NCBI GenBank assembly: GCA_973895155.1
Contig: OZ316891.1
Coordinates: 19,902,001-19,966,000, forward strand
Source of the DNA: Marsupella aquatica
Lineage: Eukaryota > Marchantiophyta
Direction of reading: 5' to 3'
Length of the DNA: 64,000 nt
In this document: positions 38,350-50,499 of the stretch, piece by piece
Layout of the letters: each line of letters starts with the position of its first letter
Numbering within the stretch: position 1 is the first letter of the stretch
Notes under the pieces: model-generated
Told to the model about the DNA's origin: nothing
Seen by the model: only the letters and a program-made list of their open reading frames with translations
Database searches by the model: none
Translations under genes and position numbers: made by a program

Positions 38350-41050
38350 ATGTATCACTCCCTCCAGATGCCGGTTGCATCCACGAATTGGCGAATTGGG
38401 CTGCAAAACGAGACGCTCCCACAGTGGTTGCGCTGGAAGGTCACGCGAAAGAGCTCCAGAAATCCAGTCTTGTTTCTCATTGTCGGTGAGTTACTCGGGC
38501 GGTCAGAAAGGGTACAAGCTCGGTGTTTTGGCTCTTTTTGTCTGCTGTCTTATGGGTTGTTGACCTCGTATCTTTCATGCTCACGGCGGTAAGTTTTGAT
38601 GGGTATTTGTGATTGCACGCCAGCTGATGTCCATCTCCCGATTGTCTGCTGGCTATGAATTCTTATTCTGGTTGAAGCATTGTATCCGTGGTTGGCCCCG
38701 GTGGCTAGTGGTTGATCTATTTTTCTTTTTCCTCGAGCTTTGGGTCTGAAGGAATAAGCGTCAGTTCAGACTACGCATTACATTCCTAGTCCGAAGATTT
38801 GTGCCAAATTAATTTCAGATGGGCACTTGATACTAAGTTCTCCCTGATATGGACTTGTTCAGGCAAGAAAAAATCATTAGACAAGGAGGCTGAGGTCAGC
38901 TACGCCCGATCGACGGTACGATCTTCAGTTTACCCTTTCCTTCTCTCTAATAGTAAATCTACTCTGGTGCATCTTGAATTTGAGTTTCTTAAACACTTTC
39001 ATTGTACGATACACTGGTCACGGGAGTTCTGCCTCCCATGCTTAAAAACTCGGTAACAGTATGTTACGTGTCCGCTTTCAATGAAGAAATGAACTTTTTT
39101 CCCTGGGTTGTTCCTTGCATCTGTTAGTCCATTAACTCTGGTTTGATTGCTTTTGGAAAGATTTGTACATTTATGGCTTAAACCCTAAACCCTGAGGTCT
39201 CGGGGGGCTTGAGATTTAAATTCGTGGATCCGGGTTTACTTTTGACTGACGTTGTCTTGCTCTTATTTGCCCTTATGTTGAATGGTACAGAGGGCTTTAC
39301 CCATGCGTCTTGTAACTGTGAGAAAGAGCTTGGACTCTGGAGTGCAGGCTGTTGTTGACAATTACATGGGCAAGGTGAAGAGGTATTGCAGCTTTGAAGA
39401 GTTGCCGATTCGTCCAAATCCGAAGAACACCAGGTCTGTAGTTTTCACCAGCCACGCGTCATTGTGGTATAGAGAACTGCCCGCTTCATATCAGACAGGG
39501 GCATTCTTGGATCGTGCCCTTTTGCTAGCTTTGTGAGCTATTGAGCGCTCGTCAGAATTGCAGAGCATCTAAGCCTGTTGGATGTCTTGATTAGGTGAGG
39601 GAGCCAATCTGTGTAGGAGTGATCAGACTTCGTTTCCAGGACGAAATAAAGCCCCAATCAGATATTTTACAAGTGATTTGACCAAGAATCGAAAAACATT
39701 CTACTGCGAAAAGTTGTAGATCTAATAAAGTCACAGCACACAAGACTCATGGACAACAGAACTGGGATAACTTAAGCAAGCAATCCATCACAAATTTGAG
39801 ATTTTGATATAGTTGTTCATTTGTACTACTAAGACCATTTTCTTGTTGTGTGAACCTGTTCGTTACCGCCTGTAGTCAACGGCTGTGCAATAGACGAAGT
39901 GACGCATTTTTCTGAATTGAAGCCACTCAGTCCACTCTGCTCATCGCATAAGAATCGCTTAGGTTATAGCTGGGTGGCTATTCAATTCTTTTGGCTACGT
40001 ACAATTGATGCAAAAGACAACAGGGCGGGTCATTTGGTTGGGTAGTGATGTAAGTGCACAAGTGGAAGCCGAAGGTGAGCGAGTACTGAGATCAATCATG
40101 ACAAAAGATTGGGTAATATACTAGTTCATCACTATTATAGTGCCGTTAGGTTTAGCATTGAACGTCTCGCGGCTTGTCAAAGTCTTTGGGGGCGGCTTAT
40201 AGTTTTTTAGGTTTTCGTACTGTTATCTGCCCCAGCCTACCCCAAGGTACATTAGAATAGTCAAGTTATTCAAGCCATTGATGTGCTCATCTAGTTGAAT
40301 ATGGGGGACTTGTTCATTTGCTTCATTAGTGAGCGTCTACTTCAACTGGATGATAACTAGGCTGTAAGAGTGAAAGAGATCTGTGGTCGCTTTCCCATTC
40401 TTATGATCTTCTATGAATGTCATTGGAGGAGCTTCACTGGGGTAGATAGCGCCAGGGATTGATAGCCAAGTCTCTCTTTGTGGTCATCTGGATGTGTGCT
40501 GTAGTTGCTCTAAATTAAGATATGGCAGGTAGTACTTGTTGATGAGCGTGGTCAGGACTTTACTTCCGAACAGTTTGCTACTTCGATAGCAGAAGCAGGA
40601 GATAAGGTCAGTTGCTGAGACCATTATTCTCTCCTGTAAAATGTACAGACTCACGTCCACTTGTTTCTAGTTTTGGTCCCCACTCAATTGACAATCTTAG
40701 AATCTGGTCGGCTTTGCAGGGTGCTTCTGCCTTGGTATTCTGCATCGGGGGGCCTTACGGTCATGGGTCACAAGTGCGCGAAAGAGCTAATGTCTCAATC
40801 AAGCTGTCATCAATGGTTCTAAATCACCAGGTGGCTATCATTGTTCTTCTGGAGCAAATTTACAGGTATATAGCTTGGATGCTTGTGGGTTATACTCTCA
40901 TGGATAAACTTTTTCAATTTTCGAGACTGTTCTGCTCATTTCCCGATGTACTTATCAGGAGACTCTACCAGCAGATTTTATAACATGAACTGACAATTGT
41001 TGTTGCACAGGGCCTGGACAATTCTTCGAGGCGAGAAATATCACCACTAG
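38350..41050 (+). CDS. RlmH-like SPOUT rRNA methyltransferase, probably organellar
   Basis: Bacterial RlmH methylates pseudouridine 1915 of 23S rRNA (E. coli numbering) on assembled ribosomes; plant homologues are nuclear-encoded and probably act on plastid or mitochondrial ribosomes. Seven exons in phase (663 bp, 220 aa): 38350-38485, 38863-38915, 39291-39433, 40046-40112, 40529-40606, 40720-40865, 41011-41050. The conserved core starts at RALPMRLVTV (about residue 64). The SAM-binding knot carries LVDERG, then CIGGPYGHG (about 167-175) and LSSMVLNHQ, and the protein ends RGEKYHH, all family hallmarks. Residues 1-63 are Arg/Lys/Ser-rich and fit a transit peptide. A second in-frame ATG at 38368 is an equally possible start; a GTG codon further upstream was not used. 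The core and its exons are secure, the first two exons less so. Confidence 0.9.
39181..39192 (+). promoter_or_regulatory. Telo-box-like AAACCCTAAACC in RlmH-like intron 2
   Basis: AAACCCTAA is a plant telo-box found near promoters and first introns of translation-related genes. Here it lies about 100 bp before the third exon. A regulatory role is only inferred. Confidence 0.35.
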
Positions 41051-43627
41051 CGCATCTGATGGGTTCACAGAAGGATTACTGTCGGTTTCTAGCACTTTTA
41101 CCAATTCAGGTTGATTAAAAAGGGTTGCAGGCAGACAGGGTCTTGAAAATGTAAAACTATATGTTCAGATGCACAAGGATCAGACCTGTCTGGTTTTCTT
41201 GTACATTGACATCTTTTATATTGTTTCCTAAGGGTAAGAAGTGTCTACATCGGTTAAAATACTTTTTGGGTAGAACAAGGATAGTTGCATTCACAACCCA
41301 GATATTTTGTGAGAAATGAATGAATCATGAGACTAGAAAAGTTTTATGATGGGCGGATCCAATCTTGACAGTCTTGACGAAGATATTTAGGAGAACAACC
41401 TCCGTTAGCAACACTGGGTACCAATATAGTATTGTCTTGTTTACTTGGAGTTTATGATGGGATCCAATCTTGACTCAGTTTTATGATGGGCTTCGTGAGA
41501 TGTCAGCTTGTACCATACTTGACATCCCGAAATGTGGAGTGGGGGCTTATACCTTCACAAAAAATGCCCTCTGTTATATTTCTCAGAGATTCTCACTCGT
41601 GAATGACGCTCCAAAAAGTGGTGGCTTACATCTTTACAAAAAGTAGCCCTTTGTTATAATTCAAAGAGACCCTCATTGGCTACCATTATGGAAAAAAATC
41701 ATCAATAACCTTATTTGAAATTTACCAAATGACCCCCACAAGGCAGAAATTTTACCAAAACACCTCTTTGATAAGTAAAAAGGGTCTCTCATTTGCTACC
41801 AGAGAGATACAGATAAAGAAATTGATTTATGATATCCATTCTTGAATTTGGGTCAATAGGAAATTCTGGCATGAACCACTCTTTTGTTTGATTTGAATCT
41901 TGGGGAATCTGAACATGCAAGAGAAGTGTCCAATGATTCTCTAACCCTCAATCTCAATTATCACAATAGATAAGCATATCATATGTAGGAATGGATTGTT
42001 TGTGTTGGTGATCATGAATACCATGATTTTTTGTCAAAATTGAATAACTGAAAGCTATAATAGGCAAAGTTAAGATCACTCGCAATTTTGTGTTTGCACT
42101 TTTGGCATAATAATTTTGTGTTTGCACTTTTGGTATCTTTTTGACAGGTGACACGTTTCTCAGTATTAGGTCAATTGTGGTAAATGTATCAATAATGGTA
42201 ATCACCCAATTGTGAGTCTGTTTATTGTTATGCTAACTTGTGATGTAATGTGATGCAAAGATATAAAAATGATAGAGCTATATTTGAAGAGCTGTAGACT
42301 TCCACTGTATAAGTACTTATATAAATTTGTGTATGTGTTTCTTGCATATTTGTATCATGGATGATGTGCAACAATAGTAGATGTATAAATGTGCCTCCGC
42401 CTCAAAAAATTGTTGGAAATAATAATTATCAGAAATTGTTTCACTAAATTTTGTATGAAGTCTTGGACAAGAATGTTCTAATTTAGGATTGTTGTAAAAA
42501 GTTATGTTGAGCTGATTCAGTGATGAATAGATCAATTTCTAACCAATGCTCGAGGGCTAACTAGGCATGTGCTTTTATTTTCCAAAGTACACTCGCAACT
42601 GTAGTGGACGCTTTCCAGAAAGGTACATCAACAGTTCTGTTCTTGACTATTGTCAATAGAGCTTGCAGGTGGCTTTCCAGCTAACTTACAATCATAGCAT
42701 AGAGTTGTGGTAACCGAGGTAGTATTTAAATGTTGTTTTTCCTAGAAGGCTGACAAATGTCACCTTGTCCACCCAACCCCACAACCCATTAGCCAGAATG
42801 TAACACGTATCCTTAAACCTCGTCACAAGAATCAGTTTGGGTCATTTTGATATTTATTTAATGTAGAAGAAATTAATATAATTTGTTACCTGTGATTGAG
42901 ATAGTGCCGATAAATAATCTCCACCTAAAATATTGGCTTTAAAATCACATTGACATTGAAGATATAATTGTTTAGTCTAGGAATGGTTTCTTGCCCAAAT
43001 AGCTCTGTTCATGGCAACTCGGGAAAACACATTATGGGCAATGCATGATCTCCATGAGACTTGTGAAGGTAATTTCTAGTGTTGGGGCCGGTATAGGGTT
43101 TTCTCTATACCAGCCAGGTGAGGTATAGTAAACTCCTCTGAGCAGAAGGGTATGGTGTAGGTAGGCTTTTGGTTTGGGTCAGCAGAAGGGTATGGTGTAG
43201 GTAGGCTTTTGGTTTGGGTCCCTTTGGCTTGTTTTTTCTTGGGCTTTTTTCTCTCTTTTCCTCCCCTTCTTTGGGTTGCTCTGCCATTGGGATCATGTCT
43301 CCCGGTTTGACATTTTTGGCCTTTTGGCACTATGATATATTGAACTGGTACAGGATCCCTAAAAATATCAAGGTGTATAAAAGAATAAATATTCCAATTA
43401 GATTGTAGACCAGGAATAGGTATAGGAATTTGGACCTGCTATACTGGTGTAGTAATGGTATACTTGATGCTATTGGAGGAGGTATGGTACGTTAGGACTG
43501 GTAATAGCATATTGTTGGCCAAAATTCAAACATAAACTCAAACGTACTATCAAGAAAAATCAAAGTCAACTTAAACTTGCAGAATTTGCATATAGCCAAT
43601 TGGTGACACAACATATGGAATGAATTT
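41051..43627. other. AT-rich intergenic region between the RlmH-like gene and the copia element
   Basis: Holds a diverged tandem duplication of about 75-100 bp at 41535-41690 (TTATAxCTTxACAAAAA), a 26-bp duplication at 42095-42140 and a 39-bp perfect duplication at 43142-43219. There is a short hairpin around 43088-43111 (GGTATAG/CTATACC). No gene is supported. Confidence 0.6.
43142..43219. repeat. 39-bp tandem duplication
   Basis: AGAAGGGTATGGTGTAGGTA to TTTGGTTTGGGTC occurs twice in a row without change. Confidence 0.9.
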
Positions 43628-43956
43628 TGTTAGGATTTACTCTTAGGTCTAGAGTTACAACTGTACCGTAGTTAAGGCTAACCTTAGTTGCAGACTTGGT
43701 TAGGTTAGTCATGCTGTGCACACTCTATAACCAAGCGGTGAAACTCAGGCTCATTCTTACGGAGCTAGTTGAGAGATAGAGAGAGTTTGTGCTGTGGATG
43801 CTTGGTGTGGCCGGTCGGCCTAGAGTGCAGTAAAGCTCTCGCGTGTTCCCGTGGACGTAGCCTCATGTGGAGGTGAACCACGTATCTCTCTGTGTCGACT
43901 CTTGCGCGTTGGATGGTTCATGGGCTAGCCGTTGCGATTGTCATCGATGCTCAACA
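43628..43956 (+). repeat. 5' LTR of the copia element
   Basis: Starts TGTTAGGATT and ends GCTCAACA, and is preceded by the AATTT target duplication. It is 329 bp, 16 bp shorter than the 3' LTR. The missing segment lies after position about 43740 and is flanked in the 3' LTR by GGTG direct repeats, so it was probably lost by slippage or recombination between them. Confidence 0.95.
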
Positions 43957-43957
43957 A

Positions 43958-43970
43958 TTGATATCAGAGC
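43958..43970 (+). other. Primer binding site of the copia element
   Basis: TTGATATCAGAGC follows the 5' LTR directly. It matches the usual copia site complementary to the 3' end of initiator tRNA-Met (TGGTATCAGAGC) at 11 of 12 bases. Confidence 0.85.
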
Positions 43971-44802
43971 ATGCCTAGGAGGTGACGAGGTCTTTTTTGT
44001 GACAGTTTTTCCAGCGTTCATTGTCGGTGTTACATTCGGAGTTTTGTCACATGAAACTTGAATGTGTGTGGCTGAACGGATAGATTAGTGAGAGGGCTTT
44101 CTAACGGTGGTTAGAACTCGCTGATTGGTATTCGTGGTGCAGAGGAATCAACGTTTGCGTTGATCTAGAGTTTTTTCGTGTTCGACGATATTTTGGGGGA
44201 GAAACCAGAGATCGTTTTTTCAACGGTTTGAGTTGTGCGGTGCGGGAGGCATCGCATGTTATAGCTCATGTTGGAGGTTAAAGCGAGCTGTTTGTTTTGG
44301 TAGTTGAGTTGCTGTCGAGTGGTTACCGAGTGCGTCATGACGAGTGAAGGAGACATTCAGATTTTTTCACAGGCTATGGAGCTTGTTCTCATCTGAATCG
44401 GGTTACTCGTCGTCACATCCAACTTGGAGGAAGAAACGCGAAGTGCTACGGCTCAATGTTTTGATTGCGGCAAGGCGGTCATTTTGAGTCTAGGATTGGC
44501 ACTTGACGCGGAGTGAGTGTCACACAATGGAAGATTTTTTCTCTGTTGAGCTCGCAGATTGTGCCGGTGCAATTTGGCAACATTTCCCCGTTGGCGATCA
44601 TCATTTTTACTCGTGGAATTGGCGGCAGCAAGCAACGTTGGATGTTGGCAAATTGTGTTTCCTACGGCAACTTAGCGCACCGCGGAGAGGTGAGGTGCGG
44701 CGGCGACCTAGGGCACAAGGAAAACGACAAAGTTAGTGAACAGTAACTTTGTCCAGGAATTGCGGCGGGATTTTTGTAGCAACAAGGTTTCAGAGAGACC
44801 CA

Positions 44803-44982
44803 AGGGCGCCTCGCTCCAAGGGCGACGCGAGGGAGCCTCGCTCCAAGAGCGACCCGAGGGCGCCTCACTCCAAGAGCGACCCGAGGGCGCCTCGCTCCAA
44901 GGGCGACCCAGAGTGACCAGGGGGAGCCTCGCTCCAAGGGCGACCCGGAGTGATCAGAGGGAGCCTCGCTCCAAGGGCGACC
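44803..44982 (+). repeat. Tandem repeats in the copia leader
   Basis: About six head-to-tail copies of a 27-bp GC-rich unit around GCCTCGCTCCAAGGGCGACC. The last two units carry an extra 12 bp or so (GAGTGAYCAG). The block lies between the primer binding site and gag, is open in one forward frame (peptide repeat EGASLQERP), and differs in composition from the rest of the element. Confidence 0.9.
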
Positions 44983-45130
44983 AAAATTTGTATAATTTTT
45001 CCGTCAAAGTTCTTTTTTGATTTTGGTTTTTTCAGTCTTGGACTCCTAGCCTTGTGGGCTACGCGGCGGTGATTAGTTTCGAGTTTTTTGAGAAGTTGTA
45101 AAAAACGTCATTTTTTCGTGATTTTCTCAT

Positions 45131-46021
45131 ATGAGTGATTCGGAGGAGATTTTTGAAGATGTGGAACTTGAAGCACGAGGGTCACCGCGGCGGTTTGTGG
45201 TGGAGAGAGAGGAGTAGGAGGAAGAGCACGTGACACCAGTACCATCACCGGTGCGACAAGTGGTGGAGGAAGCAGTTCTTCTACCGGAGCTCACAGTAGT
45301 GCCAAAGAAGAAGATGGGTACGTTCAAGCTTGGGGGACCCAAGTATGAAGTGATAAAGTATGATGGGCGCTCTGACTACTTGCTTTGGGAGAAGCAGGTG
45401 AAAGGATTGCTCTATGCATCAGGGATGGGCCAACTGCTGAGCCCTCGTGAAGGTGATGTTGATGAGAACAATGGGACCGCATGCTGGAGCAGGGAGTGTG
45501 GTGTGTTACACTCTATCTCATGCCTCCCATCATCAGTGGATGCTTTCAACGACATGGTCGTTGACTTGGAAAACCTTGGGGAGACTTTGAATGATGAGAC
45601 GAAGGCTCTATAGCTTCTCAGTTCATTGCCTCCATCTTACCAATCCCTATCACCGGTGTTGTTGCATCGTGATAGGGATACCATTTCATACAATGATGTG
45701 GTAAGTTCTCTGCTTAGTGATGATCTTCAACAGAAGATGCACATCACGTCACAGACTTCATCCTCTTGTGCTACCCTCAATGTTAACCGTGGGAGGGGTA
45801 TGCAACGACCAACTGGGGACCGTAGAACCCAGTTTAGATCTAAATCCAGATCTAAGTCCAAAGGCAAATCCCCTCAGAGGAGGCAAGTGACATGTTGGAA
45901 GTGCAACCAGATTGGACACTTCAAGCGAGACTGTAAGGGAAAGGCAGCTGAATCTTCATCGACAAATATGGCTAGGGTTGATGAAGATGCTGATTTACTC
46001 AATGATGAGTATGTATTATGA
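45131..46021 (+). pseudogene. Copia gag (nucleocapsid) remnant
   Basis: Frame starting MSDSEEIFED, broken by in-frame stops at 45215, 45611 and 46019, yet otherwise in a single frame. Near the end is an Arg/Ser/Lys-rich stretch followed by a CCHC zinc knuckle CWKCNQIGHFKRDC (45893-45934), the RNA-binding motif of retrotransposon nucleocapsids. It packaged element RNA in the active ancestor. Confidence 0.9.
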
Positions 46022-47400
46022 AGCCAAGGGTATGCCCTGTGCACGCCATCTAGGAGAGCAGATAATGTGTGGATTCTTGATTGTGCTTGCTCTTTTCACA
46101 TTTGTTACATTCGAGAGTTTTTCAGTTCTTACTCTATTTCAAATAGTTCAGTTCTGATGGGAAATGATCACTCTTGTCAAATTGAGGGTATTGGGTTTGT
46201 GAAGATTCAAATGTTTGATGGCACTGTGCGCACAGTGTCCGGAGTTAGGTATGTACCTGGCATGCGTAAGAATCTGATTTCACTGGGTGTGTTGGATTCA
46301 AATGGTCATCAATGGAGCGTTATTGATAGTGAACTTCAAGTCAGGTTGGGAGAGACAGTGATCTTGAAGGGGAACAGACAGAAGAATTTGTATGTGTTGC
46401 AGGGCAATACTGTATGTGGAGAGGCCAATGTAACCAAGTCTCACGAGGAGATGACTCATCTGTGGTATTCACGGCTAGGCCACATGAGTGAGAAGGGTTT
46501 GGCTATCTTACGGAAGAATGGACCCATTTCTAATTTGCAATCTTGTAAATTAGAGTTCTATGAGCATTGCATTCTTGGAAAGCAACATCGTCGTGCTTTC
46601 GGTGTTGGAACACATCGTTCCAATGAGATTCTTGATTACATACATAGTGACGTGTGGGGTCCATCCCCGACTCCCTCACACTCTGGAAAGTTGTACTATG
46701 TATCATTTATTAATGATTACTCAAGATTTGTGTGGATTTATTTCATGACGCATAAGTCTGATGTCTTATCCATTCTTAAGAAGTGGAAGGCCCAGGTGGA
46801 GAATCAGACTGGAAACATGATCAAGTGTTTGGATACAAAGGTGAAGAGTCTGAGGTCAAACAACGGCGGGGAGTACACTTCAGTGGAATTTGAAGAGTAC
46901 TGTTCAGAATAGGGGATAACTCGCCATCTCACCATAGTTTATACTCCGTAGCAGAATGGTGTCGTTGAGAGGCTCAATCGGACACTATTGGAGCGTCACG
47001 AAGTATGTTGAGCCAATCCGGTTTACCACAAGAATTTTGGGCAGAAGCTATCAATACCGCAGCTTATTTGGTAAATCTTTCTCCTTCTAGTGCTATCAAT
47101 TTCAAAACGCCGTTTGAGATGCGCTATAAGCGGCAAGCAGACTATCATGGCTTGGTAGTTTTTGGAAGTGATGCATATGCTCTCACACCGAAGCAGAATA
47201 GGACCAAGTTGGATCTTACCTCCAAGAAATGTATTTTTCTTGGGTACCAGAGTGGTGTGAAAGCCTATAGGCTATGGGATCCTATTGCTTGTAAGCTGGT
47301 TGTCAATAAGGATGTTTCCTTCAATGAATCCAGATTATTGAAGGAGGGGGAGAATACTCAGGTCTCTCGTACTGACAAAGGAAAATCTCCTATCCCGGAT
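46022..47400 (+). pseudogene. Copia protease and integrase remnant
   Basis: In frame with gag after its stop. The protease active site reads LDCACS (46079-46087), where copia elements normally have Ser or Thr after the Asp. The pre-integrase zinc finger keeps its His residues (LWYSRLGHM) but the first Cys of the CxxC pair is Tyr (EFYEHC). The catalytic core keeps HSDVWGP and NGGEY, but the second catalytic Asp is Asn (46859-46861). Stops occur at 46910 and about 46950, and a frameshift lies near 47000. Each of these alone would probably abolish activity. Confidence 0.88.
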
Positions 47401-47439
47401 CTCGTTGAGGGGGAGATTGGTCATGAGGTCCATGACCGA

Positions 47440-49300
47440 AGAGAAGGATCGGAGTTGCTCCAAATATGGAGTTGGTTCTTGTGCCAGAGGAACCAGAGGA
47501 GTTTGTTGATGCTGGTGAGCAGCAAGTGGATGCTGCTGAGCTTCGAATTATACCAGCTAACGTAGATCAACCGAAGTCATCGGCTAGAAGAACATCTGGT
47601 CGCACTGTACGCGCTCTACCAAGGTATGGACAGTGGGTTGATTCATCTCAATTGCAAGAGGAGGATTTTGTTATTAACAATGAGGGTGATGGGTTAATTT
47701 TGGAAGAAGGGGAACCTTCTTCATTTCATGAGGCAAGTGCTTCTAAGGAGAAGCAGGAGTGGACTGCAGCAATGCAAACGGAGATGCAGTCACTGAAGGA
47801 CAACAAAAATTGGGAGCTTGTCAAGTTGCCTGAGGGACAGCAAGTGGTGGACAACAAGTGGATATACAAGCTGAAGGATCAATCCACGGAAGGTGGATCG
47901 AAGGTCTACAAGGCTAGGTTGGTAGCCAAGGGATTTACATAGGAAAAAGGTGTGGATTACAATGAGGTCTTCTCACCAGTTGCTAAGTACTCAACAATAC
48001 GGCTATTGTGTGTGCTTGTTGTTATGTTTGGTCTGCTGCTAGATCAGATGGATGTTGTCACAGCCTTCCTCTATGGCACCTTGGAAGAGGTGATCTTCAT
48101 GAGATAACCGCTAGGTTTTGTGAAGAAAGGGCAAGAGGATTTGGTTTGCAGATTGTTGAGATCCTTGTATGGGTTGAAGCAGTCATCACCAAGATAGTAG
48201 AATAAGCGGTTTGATGATTGGATTCGTGTGCAAGGCTTTCACATGAGTGTGTTTGACCCTTGTGTGTATCTTAAATCGGTGAAGAATGTTGTCTTTGGGT
48301 TAATTATTTTAGTACTTTATGTGGATGACATGCTTATTGCGGCCAATGATAGGTCTGAGATTGTTAAGCTCGAGGCACTGCTAAGTACAGAGTTTAAGAT
48401 GAAGGACTTAGGGCCAGCTAAGAGGATTTTGGGTATGGAGATCACTAGGGACTAGAGGCTGGTAAGCTATGGTTGACGCAGATCAGTTATGCGAGGAAGG
48501 TAATTGCAAGGTTCAACATGGGGGATAGTAAGCCAGTGAGTACCCCGTTGGCTCCACACTTCAAGTTGTCATCAGCATTATGTCCTACGGATGAGACAGA
48601 GAAGGGGCTGATGTCAAAGGTTCCTTATGACAAGGCAATGGGGAGTCTCATGTATTTGATGACCTGCACTAGACCTGATCTTGCCATGGCTATGGGCAAG
48701 GTGAGCAGGTACATGTCAAATTCAGGGATGGTACACTGGGAAGCAGTGAAGTGGATTATACGGTACTTGAAGGGTACCGTGAATCATGGTCTATTGTCTG
48801 ATGCACATGCTCATAATGCTAGATCATTGATGGGCTATGTAGATGCTGACTATGCACAGGATCTGGATCGGAGGAGGTCAACAACAGGTTATGTGTTCAC
48901 ACTAGGAGGTGGATGCATAAGTTGGAGATCTACTCTACATAAGTGTATTGCTCAGTCTACTACAAAAGCGGAGTATGTTGCAGCAGCGGAAGCATCAAAG
49001 GAAGCAATTTGGTTGGATAGACTTATCATTGAGATGGGATTGCCACAAAGGAATGTGAAGCTCCATTGTGATAGTCAGAGTGCACTCCACCTTGCTGTGA
49101 ACCAGGTGATGGATAGCAGAGTGAAGCACATCGACGTCAAGTACCATTTTATCAAGCAGGCTGTGTCTGAAAATCAGTTTGAGCTAGTCAAGATTGACGA
49201 TAAATTCAACCCGGCTGACGCATTTACCAAAGTGATTCATTTGGAGAGTTTTTCTAGACACCGTGATGCGTTGCAGGTTTTGCAATTGCCTCACAAGTAG
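47440..49300 (+). pseudogene. Copia reverse transcriptase and RNase H remnant
   Basis: Follows a frameshift near 47460. RT is recognisable from NKWIYKLK through YVDDM (48318-48332, intact catalytic pair) to MKDLGPAKRILGMEI, with stops at 47940, about 48105, 48196-48201 and 48453. A further frameshift near 48460 leads into an intact RNase H/C-terminal frame (48473-49300) with DADYAQDLDRRRSTTGY, IAQSTTKAEYVA and the C-terminal ADAFTK. Most stops are explained by C-to-T or G-to-A change at Gln or Trp codons. Confidence 0.92.
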
Positions 49301-49478
49301 GGTTACTTAACATTTGTGTAGATACTGAGATATGCTCTTGCTCATTCCTTGTATAGGCTACGGCTTAGTTCTGGTCTACTCTCGTATAAAGAGGGAAAAA
49401 CTGGTTTGGTTTTTCTTTCCAGAACTTCCCGCTAAGCAATCATATAGGTTGCAGTCTTTACCCTCCCCTAGACCAGAG

Positions 49479-49490
49479 TTAAGGGGAAGA
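49479..49490 (+). other. Polypurine tract of the copia element
   Basis: TTAAGGGGAAGA ends one base before the 3' LTR, the expected place for the plus-strand primer. Confidence 0.8.
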
Positions 49491-49491
49491 T

Positions 49492-49836
49492 TGTTAGGAT
49501 TTACTCTTAGGTCTAGAGTTACGACTATACCGTAGTTAAGGCTAACCTTAGTTGCAGACTTGGTTAGGTTAGTCATGCTGTGCACACTCTATAACCAAGC
49601 GGTGTTTGCTTGGAGAGGTGGAACTCAGGCTCATTCTTACGGAGCTAGTTGAGAGATAGAGAGAGCTTATGGTGTGGATGCTTGGTATGGCCGGTCGGCC
49701 TAGAGTGCAGTAAAACTCTCGTGTGTTCCCGTGGACGTAGCCTCATGTGGAGGTGAACCACGTATCTCTCTGTGTCAACTCTTGTGCGTTGGATGGTTCA
49801 TGGGCTAGCCGTTGTGATTATCGTCGATGCTCAACA
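49492..49836 (+). repeat. 3' LTR of the copia element
   Basis: 345 bp, TG...CA, followed by the AATTT target duplication. It differs from the 5' LTR by about 14 substitutions (13 transitions) and has 16 bp absent from the 5' copy. Confidence 0.95.
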
Positions 49837-50499
49837 AATTTAAGCCAGGTTGTAAGTTTGTGTTGGTCACTGTGTGCTGCAAGGAGCTTGGGCACTACAT
49901 AGGCCAAGGAAAATGCCACATCTACACAACAAGCATAGTTGGCCTGAAGCTCACTTCATATTTTCTTTTCAGATTTTCCACTTACTTAAGATTTTTCCCA
50001 ATCTGATGCAACTTTGCCATGTGGATAGAAGGAAGGGCTTATTTTTACCGCTGTCAGTAGGTTGGGATTTTAAGTTTGTGAAATTAAAAAATAACTTTCT
50101 AATTCTGTAGAATCCTGGTCCTTAAGCCACCGCCCCTGTCAACGGCCAATGAAAGTAATCATCACATCTGGGCATAATAAACCTATCTAGACACTTATGC
50201 TTCATTTGGTGTCTCTTTGGGGCTTCTTTTGCATACAATGTGCTTTTTTGGAGTACAATTGAGCCTATCCACAAACTTGCTTAACTTCTTATGACCATTG
50301 ACTCTTTTTTGACAAAAAATGACATGACTAAAGTAGCACAAAATGAAAGATTTACATGGGAAATTTTTTTAACAACCAAATTGATGTAAAAAAGTGTTTG
50401 AAATTTTTCAAAACAAACACCAACCCATACAAAGCCATGATTTTACAAGTAGGTCTATTATAATATGACAAATCTAATGCCTGTGGGTTGCACAGAACA

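Larger units (their letters stand above)
43628..49836 (+). mobile_element. Full-length but defective Ty1/copia LTR retrotransposon
   Basis: Complete element of 6,209 bp bounded by 5-bp target duplications AATTT at 43623-43627 and 49837-49841. It contains two LTRs starting TG and ending CA, a primer binding site, a repeat-rich leader, gag, protease, integrase, reverse transcriptase and RNase H in copia order, and a polypurine tract. The coding part is interrupted by many stop codons and several frameshifts, so the copy cannot act by itself. The two LTRs differ at about 14 substitutions over 329 aligned bases plus one 16-bp indel, so it is not a recent insertion. Confidence 0.95.

Noticed and set aside
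44736-45020. Peptide-repeat open frame (EGASLQERP)
   Set aside because: Treated as the translation of the copia leader repeats, not a gene, as it precedes gag and has no relatives I know. The repeat itself is reported.
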